Source: Astropecten irregularis (taxonomy: Eukaryota; Echinodermata; Asteroidea; Paxillosida; Astropectinidae). Taken from it: DNA of 64,000 bases. The stretch's first letter is position 1, and the number at the start of each line of letters is the position of its first letter. Below are positions 35,501-41,792 of this stretch, one piece after another. The DNA lies in assembly GCA_963971285.1 (NCBI GenBank), contig OZ020250.1, positions 22,410,783 to 22,474,782 on the forward strand, written 5' to 3'. The notes beneath the pieces were generated by a model. The model made no database searches. It was given only the letters and a program-made list of their open reading frames with translations, and had not been told where the DNA came from. The translations under genes were made by a program, and so were the position numbers.

Positions 35501-36388
35501 ATTGAGTACATCGGCAAGCTGATCCGCAACGAGGTAGCCAACCGTCTGGAGCGTGTCTACCAGAATGGTAACCACGGCATCTACATGTTCCGCATCGACA
35601 ACGACACGGTGGTGGACGCCACTATGAGCGGCAACCCGGCCCGTTACATCAACCACTCCTGCAATCCCAACTGCGTGGCTGAGGTGGTCAACTTCGACAA
35701 GGAGCTGAAGATCATCATCATCTCCAACCGCCGGCTCAGCAAAGGAGAGGAGGTAAATCACCACTTCAACCCTATATTCCTTCCCCCTCTCCCACACTAT
35801 CGAGGTCCTCTAACCTTATCTACTCATTCCAGCTCAGTGTACTACCTTAGTCCCTCCCTCACACCCTTGAGGAATATTGTGGACTGACTCTGCTAGCCAA
35901 GGTCGTTCCCACAAGTCTTGTGGAGAATCCTCCAGTATGTGAAGCGTTGCAGCCCTGAGCCAAGATTCCATCCTCACTTGAAATTTGAACACCCCAGGTC
36001 GCAAAACTTGTTGCACTTATATTAGGACCAGGGATGAGATTTCTTAGATTAAATTTGATTTCAGATATTTTTGGTGTGGATTTCTGATTTTGTTTTTCTC
36101 GCAGGCTGTGTACAAAAGTATAGGAGATTTTCAGATTTCAGACGTCTTATGCTCCCTGTCAGCTGTTTTCAGACATTTTTATCATTGGTCAATCTCATCC
36201 CTGCAAGTACTTAGCTAATGCTTTAAACATGAGAGGAACTGTTCCATCAACTCTTATTGACTGTATGTGTATTTGTGGTTTCTTTTTCTTGTTTGCAGCT
36301 GACGTACGATTACAAGTTTGACATCGAAGATGACAACCGTATTCCCTGCTTGTGCCAGGCGCCAGGCTGCAAGAAGTGGATGAACTAA
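2961..36388 (+). CDS. KMT2C/D: Histone H3K4 methyltransferase, MLL3/MLL4 type (49 exons, 5' end not found)
   Basis: This gene encodes the catalytic scaffold of the COMPASS-like complex that mono-methylates H3K4 at enhancers in the nucleus. I placed 49 exons with GT-AG borders. Every exon phase matches its neighbour, and the total of 14,873 nt gives 4,956 codons plus a TAA at 36386-36388. Human KMT2C is about 4,900 residues. Domain order, residue-level similarity and the C-terminal SET block match KMT2C/KMT2D throughout. The N-terminal AT-hook, GRGRPRKDG, is like that of KMT2C. Drosophila divides this architecture between Lpt/Cmi and trr, but here it is one locus. The start codon is unresolved: the first exon begins with two bases of a split codon, so an upstream exon is missing, or translation starts at the Met in the second exon. 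Exon coordinates are given in the block entries. Gene identity is very secure; single splice borders are inferred by eye. Confidence 0.95.
4400..6014 (+). other. KMT2C/D: KMT2 exons 4-8: extended PHD finger 1
   Basis: The exons are 4400-4618, 4927-5057, 5213-5322, 5517-5621 and 5957-6014. The product opens with [17 protein letters not shown], nearly the KMT2C sequence at this point, and continues through a zinc knuckle ([12 protein letters not shown]), a second CxxC unit ([13 protein letters not shown]), a YHYPCA core and CPDH. This is the Cys/His ladder of an extended PHD (ePHD/ADD-like) module at about residues 130-337 of the visible protein. Confidence 0.93.
6315..7680 (+). other. KMT2C/D: KMT2 exons 9-12: PHD fingers 2-4
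   Basis: The exons are 6315-6495, 6742-6856, 7129-7322 and 7572-7680. Finger 2 runs from CVICEAPG to CPNC, finger 3 from CQTC through [12 protein letters not shown] to GWKCKNC, and finger 4 from CPICGKAY through [13 protein letters not shown] to CRDC. The block corresponds to the first triple PHD cluster of KMT2C/D, at about residues 337-537. All zinc ligands expected of a Cys4-His-Cys3 ladder appear present. Confidence 0.93.
7811..7955 (+). repeat. tRNA-derived SINE (family A), copy 1
   Basis: A tRNA-like head (about 7818-7890) has a polymerase III A box (TGGCTCAGTTGGTAGAG), a B box (GTTCAATCCC), matching acceptor arms (GGCTGGA with TCCAGTC) and a D stem (GCTC/GAGC). The anticodon position would read GGT, but U33 is replaced and the T stem is poor, so this is not a functional tRNA. 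A tail of about 65 bases (AATGACTT..., TTTCCCTTGTGGTTATTT) is conserved with copies at 42069 and 59978. It lies in KMT2 intron 12. Confidence 0.85.
8148..9893 (+). other. KMT2C/D: KMT2 exons 13-17: linker with basic and AT-hook-like segment
   Basis: The exons are 8148-8244, 8576-8760, 9029-9154, 9289-9399 and 9765-9893. The first two are Ser-rich and look disordered. The third and fourth give a Gly/Arg/Lys-rich stretch ([20 protein letters not shown]), like the GKRRPRGAGLSGRGGRG segment of KMT2C. The last gives [20 protein letters not shown], closely matching the KMT2C residues just before PHD 5. The acceptor at 9764 was chosen because a nearby AG at 9729 would put a stop in frame. Confidence 0.88.
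9424..9573. repeat. Foldback MITE-like element, family 1 relative
   Basis: The left end ACCAGGGGCTGATTTCAC and the right end GTGAAATCAACCCCTGGT are inverted copies, with a further inner pair (TTTGCGATCATC and GATGATCGCAAA). It is about 150 bases long, in KMT2 intron 16. The ends resemble those at 108 and 11960, but the interior differs. Confidence 0.65.
10256..11703 (+). other. KMT2C/D: KMT2 exons 18-20: PHD fingers 5-7
   Basis: The exons are 10256-10360, 10709-11055 and 11534-11703. Finger 5 runs from CVSCGSFG through [12 protein letters not shown] to GWRCLDC. Finger 6 runs from CEGCGKASD through [12 protein letters not shown] to GWKCKWC. Finger 7 runs from [17 protein letters not shown] through [11 protein letters not shown] to CVLC. 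This is the second PHD cluster (about residues 753-960) and the best conserved part of the N-terminal half. In mammalian KMT2D this cluster reads histone H4. Confidence 0.95.
11204..11400 (+). repeat. tRNA-derived SINE-like element (family B)
   Basis: An A-box-like stretch (TTGGCATAGCAGTT) is followed about 45 bases later by a B box (GGGTTTGAGTCC), the spacing of a tRNA head. After it comes a tail with GGGTTTTCAGTCCCTACC and TGGGGTTTTCTTGCC. It lies in KMT2 intron 19. I recognise the layout as that of an invertebrate SINE but cannot name the family. Confidence 0.6.
11704..13105. other. KMT2 intron 20 (1.4 kb)
   Basis: This intron holds a foldback repeat at 11960-12109 and otherwise AT-rich unique-looking sequence. 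I see no further exon: the phases of exons 20 and 21 join directly (one base plus two bases of a codon). Confidence 0.7.
11960..12109. repeat. Foldback MITE-like element, family 1, copy 2
   Basis: The ends are GGCTGGATTTCACAAAG and CTTCATGAAATCCAGCC. Inside are TAAGATTAATCTTAAGA, TGTGACATCACA and AGCAATTACGATTAATTCA, all shared with the copy at 108-232. It is about 150 bases long with no coding capacity. Confidence 0.7.
13106..16977 (+). other. KMT2C/D: KMT2 exons 21-29: conserved linker to the HMG box
   Basis: The exons are 13106-13312, 13884-14015, 14281-14415, 14580-14701, 14946-15140, 15466-15583, 15973-16104, 16398-16511 and 16842-16977. Family landmarks are [22 protein letters not shown], a basic run ending [33 protein letters not shown] and [15 protein letters not shown], each with a clear KMT2C equivalent. 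Exon 22 encodes 11 consecutive histidines and begins at a TAGTAG tandem acceptor. Exons 21, 22, 23, 27 and 28 start and end in the same phase, so each could be skipped without a frame change. Confidence 0.9.
16641..16712 (+). repeat. Hammerhead-like dispersed repeat, copy 1
   Basis: The flanks GAGGGCTTGA and TCAGGCCCTC are inverted. They enclose a hairpin (GAAGATTCTGCTAGGATC) followed by GAAAAATC. The same arrangement of stem, TGCT loop, GAAA and CAGGCCC is seen at 42615-42660 and, more loosely, at 40261-40313. The layout resembles stem II, GAAA and stem I of a hammerhead ribozyme, but the CTGATGA box is degenerate here. It lies in KMT2 intron 28. Confidence 0.45.
17087..17226 (+). repeat. 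Dispersed repeat C, copy 1
   Basis: About 140 bases match 43572-43793 in the SV2 gene in the same orientation. Shared stretches include CTCGGATCAGCTGATTTCCT, CTCATCACACTCATGCCATT, AGTCTTGTAAAGATTGGAAT and CATACCTGC. There is no coding capacity, and its class is unknown to me. It lies in KMT2 intron 29. Confidence 0.75.
18256..21730. other. KMT2 introns 31 and 32 around a 51-base exon
   Basis: Two long introns (1.0 kb and 2.4 kb) flank the short exon 19272-19322, which finishes the HMG-box region. Apart from a SINE at 20530-20907, I see only AT-rich sequence with short T and A runs. The small exon is well supported: both borders are canonical and its 17 residues match the KMT2C sequence after the HMG box. 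Confidence 0.7.
20530..20907 (-). repeat. tRNA-derived SINE (family C) with AAT repeat tail
   Basis: Read on the minus strand, a tRNA-like head has an A box (TGGCCTAGCGGTCTGG) and a perfect B box (GGTTCGAATCC), with the long variable arm typical of tRNA-Leu or tRNA-Ser. The body carries CCTTGGGCAAGACGCTTTGT and CACCCAGGTGTAAATGGGTA, a core shared by many invertebrate SINEs. It ends in a tATTn tail at 20533-20552. It lies in KMT2 intron 32 and looks full-length. Confidence 0.85.
22042..25626 (+). other. KMT2C/D: KMT2 exon 34 (3.6 kb): disordered, polyQ and co-activator motifs
   Basis: A single 3,585-base exon encodes about residues 1553-2748. It opens with a hexapeptide repeat of the form GP-G/S/A-TP-L/M/I (22190-22360). 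It then has the conserved block [20 protein letters not shown] with [18 protein letters not shown], and 39 uninterrupted glutamines (23427-23543, mixed CAA/CAG). [20 protein letters not shown] follows, the match of KMT2C FDIIAYTDPELD. After a Ser/Thr/Pro-rich stretch comes [16 protein letters not shown], containing the LxxLL nuclear-receptor box LQDLL. Both ends are phase 1. The rest appears disordered. Confidence 0.95.
25788..29609 (+). other. KMT2C/D: KMT2 exon 35 (3.8 kb): Q/M/P-rich repeats and coiled coils
   Basis: A 3,822-base exon encodes about residues 2748-4022. AQQQ repeats (25905-25975) come first, then SPG-RMP repeats, then a conserved helical block ([40 protein letters not shown]) matching the KMT2C coiled coil. 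Next are a GPGGPMM heptad array (27088-27210) and a PMxPGQSS octad array (27590-27730). Later come [20 protein letters not shown], a basic [11 protein letters not shown] signal, an LxxLL-like motif (LLLKQLLQ) and [20 protein letters not shown]. The exon ends with [28 protein letters not shown] and [13 protein letters not shown], as in KMT2C/D. Confidence 0.95.
29851..31455 (+). other. KMT2C/D: KMT2 exons 36-39: region before the second extended PHD
   Basis: The exons are 29851-30171, 30292-30519, 30662-31233 and 31351-31455. Landmarks shared with KMT2C are GIVPSSSPE, a segment like the KMT2C SVAITLHP region ([20 protein letters not shown]), a zinc-knuckle-like [15 protein letters not shown] with FCSSICYMQ, and [15 protein letters not shown]. 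The middle of exon 38 is Pro/Thr/Val-rich low complexity. Exon 39 leads directly into the extended PHD. Confidence 0.92.
31782..32718 (+). other. KMT2C/D: KMT2 exons 40-42: extended PHD finger 2
   Basis: The exons are 31782-31891, 32168-32411 and 32603-32718. The product contains [72 protein letters not shown] and CPLHAP. This is the catalytic-side extended PHD of KMT2C/D and fly Trr at about residues 4431-4587. All Cys/His ligands expected of the fold are present. Confidence 0.95.
32838..34403 (+). other. KMT2C/D: KMT2 exons 43-46: FYRN and FYRC domains, WDR5-binding motif
   Basis: The exons are 32838-32958, 33417-33579, 33703-33839 and 34273-34403. The FYRN part reads [20 protein letters not shown]; the FYRC part runs from [20 protein letters not shown] to [19 protein letters not shown]. 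The two halves form one fold in MLL proteins. Exon 46 ends with [13 protein letters not shown]. The CAR core is the WDR5-interaction (Win) motif of KMT2 enzymes, with Thr where vertebrate MLL3/4 have Ser. Confidence 0.95.
33020..33250 (+). mobile_element. Relic of a LINE open-reading-frame 3' end
   Basis: Inside KMT2 intron 43 the plus strand reads [20 protein letters not shown] and, in another frame just downstream, [15 protein letters not shown] followed by a stop. The pair ASLWNSLP and SFKRS..SYF is typical of the C-terminus of LINE ORF2 proteins (CR1, L2 or Jockey-like). The two parts are in different frames and an in-frame stop intervenes, so this is a decayed, 5'-truncated copy. Confidence 0.5.
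34558..34687 (+). repeat. Dispersed repeat D, copy 1
   Basis: This stretch in KMT2 intron 46 matches 36031-36203 in intron 48 in the same orientation. Both begin GGGATGAGATTTCT and end CATTGGTCAATCTCATCC, and share CCCCTGTCAGTTGTTTTCA-like interior sequence. GGGATGAGATT against AATCTCATCC gives the unit inverted ends. Confidence 0.75.
35183..35334 (+). repeat. Dispersed repeat B, copy 1
   Basis: About 150 bases in KMT2 intron 47 match the last 155 bases of the window (63846-64000) in the same orientation. The best shared part is ATGATTTTCCAATGGAAGTG followed by CCCCTTGCAATGGAAAAGTG and GCCTTGCCCC. GGCCTTCGTTGCCCTGG is also shared. There is no coding capacity and I do not recognise the family. 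Confidence 0.8.
36031..36203 (+). repeat. Dispersed repeat D, copy 2
   Basis: This is the second copy of the repeat at 34558-34687, in the last KMT2 intron. It has an extra segment (TCTCGCAGGCTGTGTACAAA) absent from copy 1. Ends are GGGATGAGATTTCT and CAATCTCATCC. Confidence 0.75.
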
Positions 36389-37817
36389 GCAATGGTAAAA
36401 CCCTCCCAAAGAAGCAAATAAAGTCACCTGTAGCCCTGAGACTTACAAAACCCAAGTCCAAGGTCGGTGTTTGTTTGTCTGCGTCACTTACTTAGCACAA
36501 CTGAAACAGAAGGCGAAAAGTTGATGGTCTATTTGAAGAAGAAACACATTCAATCCTTTTCCAATTTCTGAAATGAGCAAGCATTGATTGAAGTCGGTGA
36601 GGGACAGACTGACATTCTGTGGTTAGTCAGATGCCCAAGTTTGATAATCATTGGTTGATGGATGACATAAGTCAGGGAACCTATCATACTGTTTCATATA
36701 CTCCGTGTATGTATTATATTTATATACACATTATACAATACCTTATAATAACACATATGACTGATGAAAGCTAGTCTTTATCTTCTAATAAGTGAAGCTT
36801 TTTGTAACGTGCTCTGCTAGCCCAAGTGGCTCCATATTCATTCACTTGAAATTCTTCCGATTTTCCCCTCATCTCCCTCTGTGCGGATTGAAGGGTATGA
36901 CAATTGATTCATAGTGTGTTACCTTGGCAACGTTAAAGGAACGGAGCTAGACAAAGATCTGATTCTCACGCAGACAAACTTCACGCAGTATTCTCGATGC
37001 CGAAACACTTTGAAGATTTCTCGTAGGTATACAAGGTAGTTCAATGACCATTCCCCAGGTGTTTTTTTGTTTGTTGGTTTTTTAGTGTAAATAACTATAT
37101 TTTTAGGTAAAGAAAAACAAACGAAAAAAAATTTGAATGAAAATAGTTAATTTTTTGACAATTATTATGAAGCGCAGCTCCAACCTGTTGTACGGTGGGC
37201 GTATTTTTGTTATATTCGTATGAAATCTTCACGACATGTTTTTTGTGACGTTTCTTACTACAGAAGCTGCCAATTTTTTCCTAAACAGACAAGACAAGAA
37301 GGCATCAATTAATAACATTTTGTTTTTTTGTCTTGGCTGGTTTTTAACCTGTATAGATTTCAATTCTTCATATTTCTTTTGGGGAAAGTTTGTACTGAAA
37401 AAATAATAATAAATATTACAAATACATGTTGTGTTTTTGATTGCTATTTGTTTTCCTTGTAAGGAAGTCAACATATTGTACATTGTGTGAAAATTAAACT
37501 TGTTGACAGTCAGTTGTGGAAGGACCTACAGAAGAATGTTGTGACAATACAAAGTCAACAAAGAATGTAGAAAAGTAAATTATGCACATATTACCTACTA
37601 GCACTTCAGGAGGCCAAGTATTTAGAGTTTGGATTTTTGTTTTGCCGGCTGCCAGCTGCTTAGAGCAACGGCAGTTAAGAATACTTTGTGGAATAATATC
37701 GACCTATTTGAATTCATTTGTAAGATTGTACATTGTACCTGTTTAGTTGTAGTAACTTCACTGCGAATTATTCATTTGGAATGTAAACAATTTGTACAGT
37801 GTGCAAGTTTGTTTTTT

Positions 37818-37845
37818 TGTACATACCTTTTTTTTTCTGTACATA
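37818..37845 (+). promoter_or_regulatory. Paired Pumilio-response elements
   Basis: TGTACATA occurs at 37818-37825 and again at 37838-37845, with a third at 38786-38793. This matches the PUF-protein consensus UGUANAUA in mRNA. Two exact copies 20 bases apart in a probable 3' UTR suggest post-transcriptional control. Confidence 0.45.
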
Positions 37846-37917
37846 ACCAACAATATAATGTCACATGTAATAAGTATCGGTAGTTTGTCATTTAAAAAAA
37901 ACACAAAAAGGAAAATT

Positions 37918-37935
37918 CTACCTCCAAAGAGGTAG
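37918..37935 (+). other. Short hairpin containing a let-7 seed match
   Basis: CTACCTC (37918-37924) and GAGGTAG (37929-37935) form a perfect 7-base stem with a CAAA loop. CTACCTC is the complement of the let-7 microRNA seed. The site would be in the KMT2 3' UTR, and the hairpin could mask or expose it. Confidence 0.3.
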
Positions 37936-39149
37936 ATCTTTAAAAAAACAACAACTGTATTTTGCCAATTTCATTATGGTGCTTTCATTTTTAGTTAATG
38001 GCAGCACCACATGGTCCATAGAATCCATGTTCATTCCTGTTTACTAGACTTCAACAGCGACTTGTAATATTTCTCCCCCTGCTGCAGAAATGAGACGAAT
38101 GATATAATTTTTGAAGTATTTATTCGCAGACGCTAATGAGAATCATGATCTGAGCCGATTTGATTTGGAGAAACGTGAATCACTTGTTAATAAAACCAAT
38201 AATGTTTTCTAGATTGTGACAAAAAATTTAAACTTATGAACAGTAATGGCATTTAGCTTTTAATAAGTTTTTTGGATTTGTTTTTTAGTTCCCCCAAAAC
38301 TGAAATTCTAAGATTTCTTGGCAGTTTGCCAAATGAGCCAGCGAGAATGTAATAGCCCAAGTCACGTGAGCTTTATTTAGTTGATATTGCATGAAATTTT
38401 GCTTTTGTTTCTGTTGATTTTGGTTGGTTTGATTTCTTTTAAGTGACAAAATAAATTCATAAAGTATATTTGAGGACAATCGTATTAATAGAAAAAATAC
38501 CAAACATACCTTGTTATTGTTTTTGTTAGTAACAGGTATTCTCACTGCAACTTTAATGTATGAATAATAATAATAAAAAAAAAATAACAACAAAACAAAT
38601 ATATATTTTACTGTTATATTAATATAATTGAAGTAAGTGGCAGTTCTTGTATAAAATACTTTGATGTGATTTTGAGAATTTAATTTTAGAGTTGGATATC
38701 TATTAGTTGTTTTGTTTGTGTGTTGTTTTTCGTGGATGTCCCCTCTGATTTCTTTATCGAAAAAACAAAACGATAATTCATTTCTTGTACATAGCGCCAA
38801 GGATTGGCAAGTTGAATTCTTGATCATGGCTCCAGGTTTTTGTTTTGTTGTGTTTTCTTCTCTTTTTTTTCTTTTATGGATAATTGTGAAACCTGTAGGA
38901 CTTGATACCATATAGTTAAATTGGGGTCCTTGTTACATAGTGTATAAATTAACCCCGCTTTCAGAGCAAGGGTCAAGAAGTTATTGTACTGATTTGTTCT
39001 CCTTTTTGTTTTTTTATATAAAACTGTCTTACCCTAGTTGTGTGTGGGGGTGTGCGCGGGTGTGTCAGTGTGTGTGTGCGTGTTGGTATATTATTACGTC
39101 CTTATGTCTCCTTTTGTCTCGATTGATCTCCAGCTGAATGTGGAATGCC

Positions 39150-39155
39150 AATAAA
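39150..39155 (+). terminator. Candidate polyadenylation signal for KMT2
   Basis: AATAAA lies about 2.76 kb after the stop codon, followed by a change to repeat-containing intergenic sequence. It is not unique; several other AATAAA hexamers lie between 38180 and 39160. Confidence 0.35.
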
Positions 39156-39284
39156 ATTCATTAACAGACACCACAGTAATGCAGCTTGTCTACGATTCCA
39201 TTCATTGTCGGACTAGACTCGTGCCTTGTAGAGAGCTATGCAGAATTTTGTGAATGTTTGCTGTGACGTGGTTCTTGATGCTTG

Positions 39285-39455
39285 CCATGTGCTGTCCATA
39301 GTGACACATGGAATATCCTATTTGAATCCCATGGAAAATCCCATGGAAAATACCATGGATAATCCCATGGTGACACATGGAACTGAATACCCTATTTGAA
39401 TCCCATGGTGACACATGGAATATCCTATTTGAATCCCATGGATAATTCCATATCA
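39285..39455. repeat. Degenerate tandem repeat built on CCATGG
   Basis: Units combining GACACATGGAATATCC, TATTTGAATCCCATGG and AATCCCATGG recur about seven times in mixed order. CCATGG is palindromic, so the array also looks self-complementary. It lies just past the KMT2 3' UTR. Confidence 0.8.
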
Positions 39456-41792
39456 CCAAGGGCAAATTATACATTTAACTGTCATATTTTGACATTCTCA
39501 TGCTGATTGGTTTGGCTAGGTTTAATAAAGGAATAGTTTGAGTCAAATCTTGATAATAAGTTCATTCTAGACCCAATATTTCTGATAAATGCTGCGGCTA
39601 CCCTTGGAAATGTTGACATGCATTTCAAACTAAAAGAACAAGAACAAGCTGATTTCAAACTGAAACCATAGAGCTAGGAACAGCTCTATGATGAAACAAC
39701 TGTATTCCTCTTTCTTTTCTCAAAAAATGTGAACGCAAATTGTTGATGAAAATTCTACAGGTAAGGTGCATTTTAAAAAGTAAAATTATAAGAATGAATA
39801 TTCCCTTCAGCCAAAACAAGACCAATGATTGTGAAGAACCTAGAAAGATAGGATAAGTGGTTTGATTTTATGGGAAATATACCTTGATCGTTTCAATATC
39901 ACCAATTCTGTGTTCATTCTTTGATTTTACAGTCAAGTAGAGATGGGCTAGACTGTTAGACAGTTCATAAAATCCAGTCCAAATACTTCACAAGAAACTC
40001 CAAGACAAGTTATACAAACAGACGTGACAGACTTGCGAGGGCATTTCTCCTTGTACAAGTTTTATTATAAATTGCAATATACTTAAATAAAGTGTTAAAA
40101 TCTTTGGACGTTTGTATTTAAACATATGAATTAATATCACCTCTGCCCTGTATTTTAAAAATTAATCTCACTCAAAGTTGTTAAAGGATATCAATATTCA
40201 ATATGAATTAAAATTTAAATACAGTAATTAAAACAAAATACATGTACTCTGAGTTTAAGAGGCTGACATTTGAATCCTAGCAGCATCTTGCAAGGACTGA
40301 AATGTCAGGCCCTTCTATGTCCGAGCAATTTATATATTTCAGGTAATTATTTTTATTGAAAGCTTGCTCCAAATTATTACTTGTACTGATTAACAAATTA
40401 TGAATAATATTTTCTGTTGCTATTTAAGATTCCAGGTTATTTTCACTGAAAACATATTTCACATGAGAATGGTATTTCACAGAATATTATGCATTGAGTC
40501 CACAGGTCAACAAAATATCAACACCTACAGAAAACATCACCCAAGATTTGAGGCAGAGTTTTTACCAAAAGAGTAACACCTTGGTAAGAAAGCACCATGG
40601 TGAGACAACCAAGGTTGCCAAAGAAACTAGACGGTGAAACGTCAACATCCTAACTGATGCAAATTTGTATCTTTCCTGCCGTCGAGACCAGCCCAAAAAC
40701 TACCACAGGCCACATACTTAGAGGTAGGTACACATACAACACATCAATTTGCTCCTTGCTTGAAGTATTATATGAACTTAAGAGCATTCAATTACCTAAC
40801 TGAAGTTGCAGACATTTTCAGAAGTGAAATTTTCAACTTGATATGAATTTTAAAATAGGAAAACAATTTTTGCCAAAAAAGGCTTACAATTATAACACAA
40901 TATAAAATGCCTGTAAAACCATAAAAACCTTCTGTGGAGCATCCCACAATACTTTAAATACATTTTAAAGTTTTTATATCCATAAAAAAGTTAGTAAAAT
41001 GATTGTAAAACAACCTCTGTAAGAACCTTTGATCTTTATTAATATTTATAAGTATAAAAATAAGACAAATTATATTAAATAGTCCCTCTCCTTTGTCAAT
41101 GGGTCAATGAATTTCTATATCTTTTTGGGCACATTTAGGTAGCATGTTGCTGGCAATCTTCTCAACAAGTCTGCCTTTGCTTTGCATCTCATATGGCTTT
41201 TTCAGTACTTATAGCAAGTGCCACTATTGTAAAAATTTAAAACAAAAGTTGCACTGTACGTACAAAATAACCCCTCTGCTCAGCAGTGCTTTGAAATTTG
41301 ACACCATTCAGTAAAATCAATTCACGCCCTTAGCTAAAAACAGCTGGACACCAGCCACAAAGCAGGATACCAGTGATTTGTGACCTGAGTTTGGCAAATG
41401 ATTCATGCCCCACCATGTTTCACCATCCAGGTGACCGACCTTCTCTTCCATTGCATATTACGTGAATATCAGCAGATTGCAGCCAGTAATATGCCAATCT
41501 TACACATCTTGAGAACAATGTTAGTAATATTAGTCAGTACTGTGTTAACGAAGATTTGTTTTGAAGCCTGTCGATGGTATACACAAATACCATTTTTTTC
41601 CCAAACTGAAAAGTGGCACAGGCACTTGAAAACAGCGGAAATGATGGGAACATAGCTCGATCGCTTGGACCATGGAGCTATCATGCTATAATTATTTTAT
41701 AGCTCCGTGCTTGGACCCTCGTTTATTGCTACACGTATTGTGTATTGTGCGTATCGTATGCTCACCAATTTTTTGTTCACCTTTCCACCTGA
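39456..41792. other. Intergenic region between KMT2 and SV2 3' ends
   Basis: About 2.3 kb of AT-rich sequence lies between two convergent genes. Part of it is presumably the SV2 3' UTR on the minus strand; TTTATT (AATAAA on the minus strand) near 41715 would be the closest signal. A hammerhead-like repeat sits at 40261-40313 and an 8-base-stem hairpin (GGAGCTAT/ATAGCTCC) at 41674-41706. No gene is seen. Confidence 0.6.
40261..40313 (+). repeat. Hammerhead-like dispersed repeat, degenerate copy 2
   Basis: GGCTGACATT at the left and AATGTCAGGCC at the right are inverted, enclosing ATCCTAGCAG and CTTGCAAGGACTGAAATGTC. The arrangement matches the copies at 16641 and 42615, but the inner stem has decayed. 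Confidence 0.35.

Larger units (their letters stand above)
34795..36388 (+). other. KMT2C/D: KMT2 exons 47-49: SET and post-SET catalytic domain
   Basis: The exons are 34795-34963, 35453-35752 and 36299-36388. The pre-SET helix reads [23 protein letters not shown] motifs are [20 protein letters not shown] (SAM-binding start), [27 protein letters not shown] (cofactor and pseudoknot) and [10 protein letters not shown]. The post-SET has CLCQAPGC and the C-terminus KKWMN, as in all MLL-family enzymes. Every recognised catalytic and zinc residue is present, so the enzyme should be active on H3K4. Confidence 0.97.
36389..39155 (+). other. KMT2C/D: Probable KMT2 3' untranslated region
   Basis: About 2.8 kb of AT-rich sequence without a credible exon follows the KMT2 stop. 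Three exact Pumilio-type elements (TGTACATA at 37818, 37838 and 38786) and several AATAAA signals fit a long 3' UTR. The signal at 39150-39155 is my best guess for the distal end; earlier ones (for example near 38190) could give shorter forms. A minus-strand open frame at 38285-38911 is low complexity and not believed. Confidence 0.55.

Noticed and set aside
38285-38911. 208-codon minus-strand open frame in the KMT2 3' UTR
   Set aside because: Asn/Lys/Phe/Tyr-rich low complexity from AT-rich DNA, with no recognisable motif and no splice context.
39285-39455. CRISPR-like array
   Set aside because: Units are of irregular length without unique spacers, in an animal genome. It is a degenerate tandem repeat.
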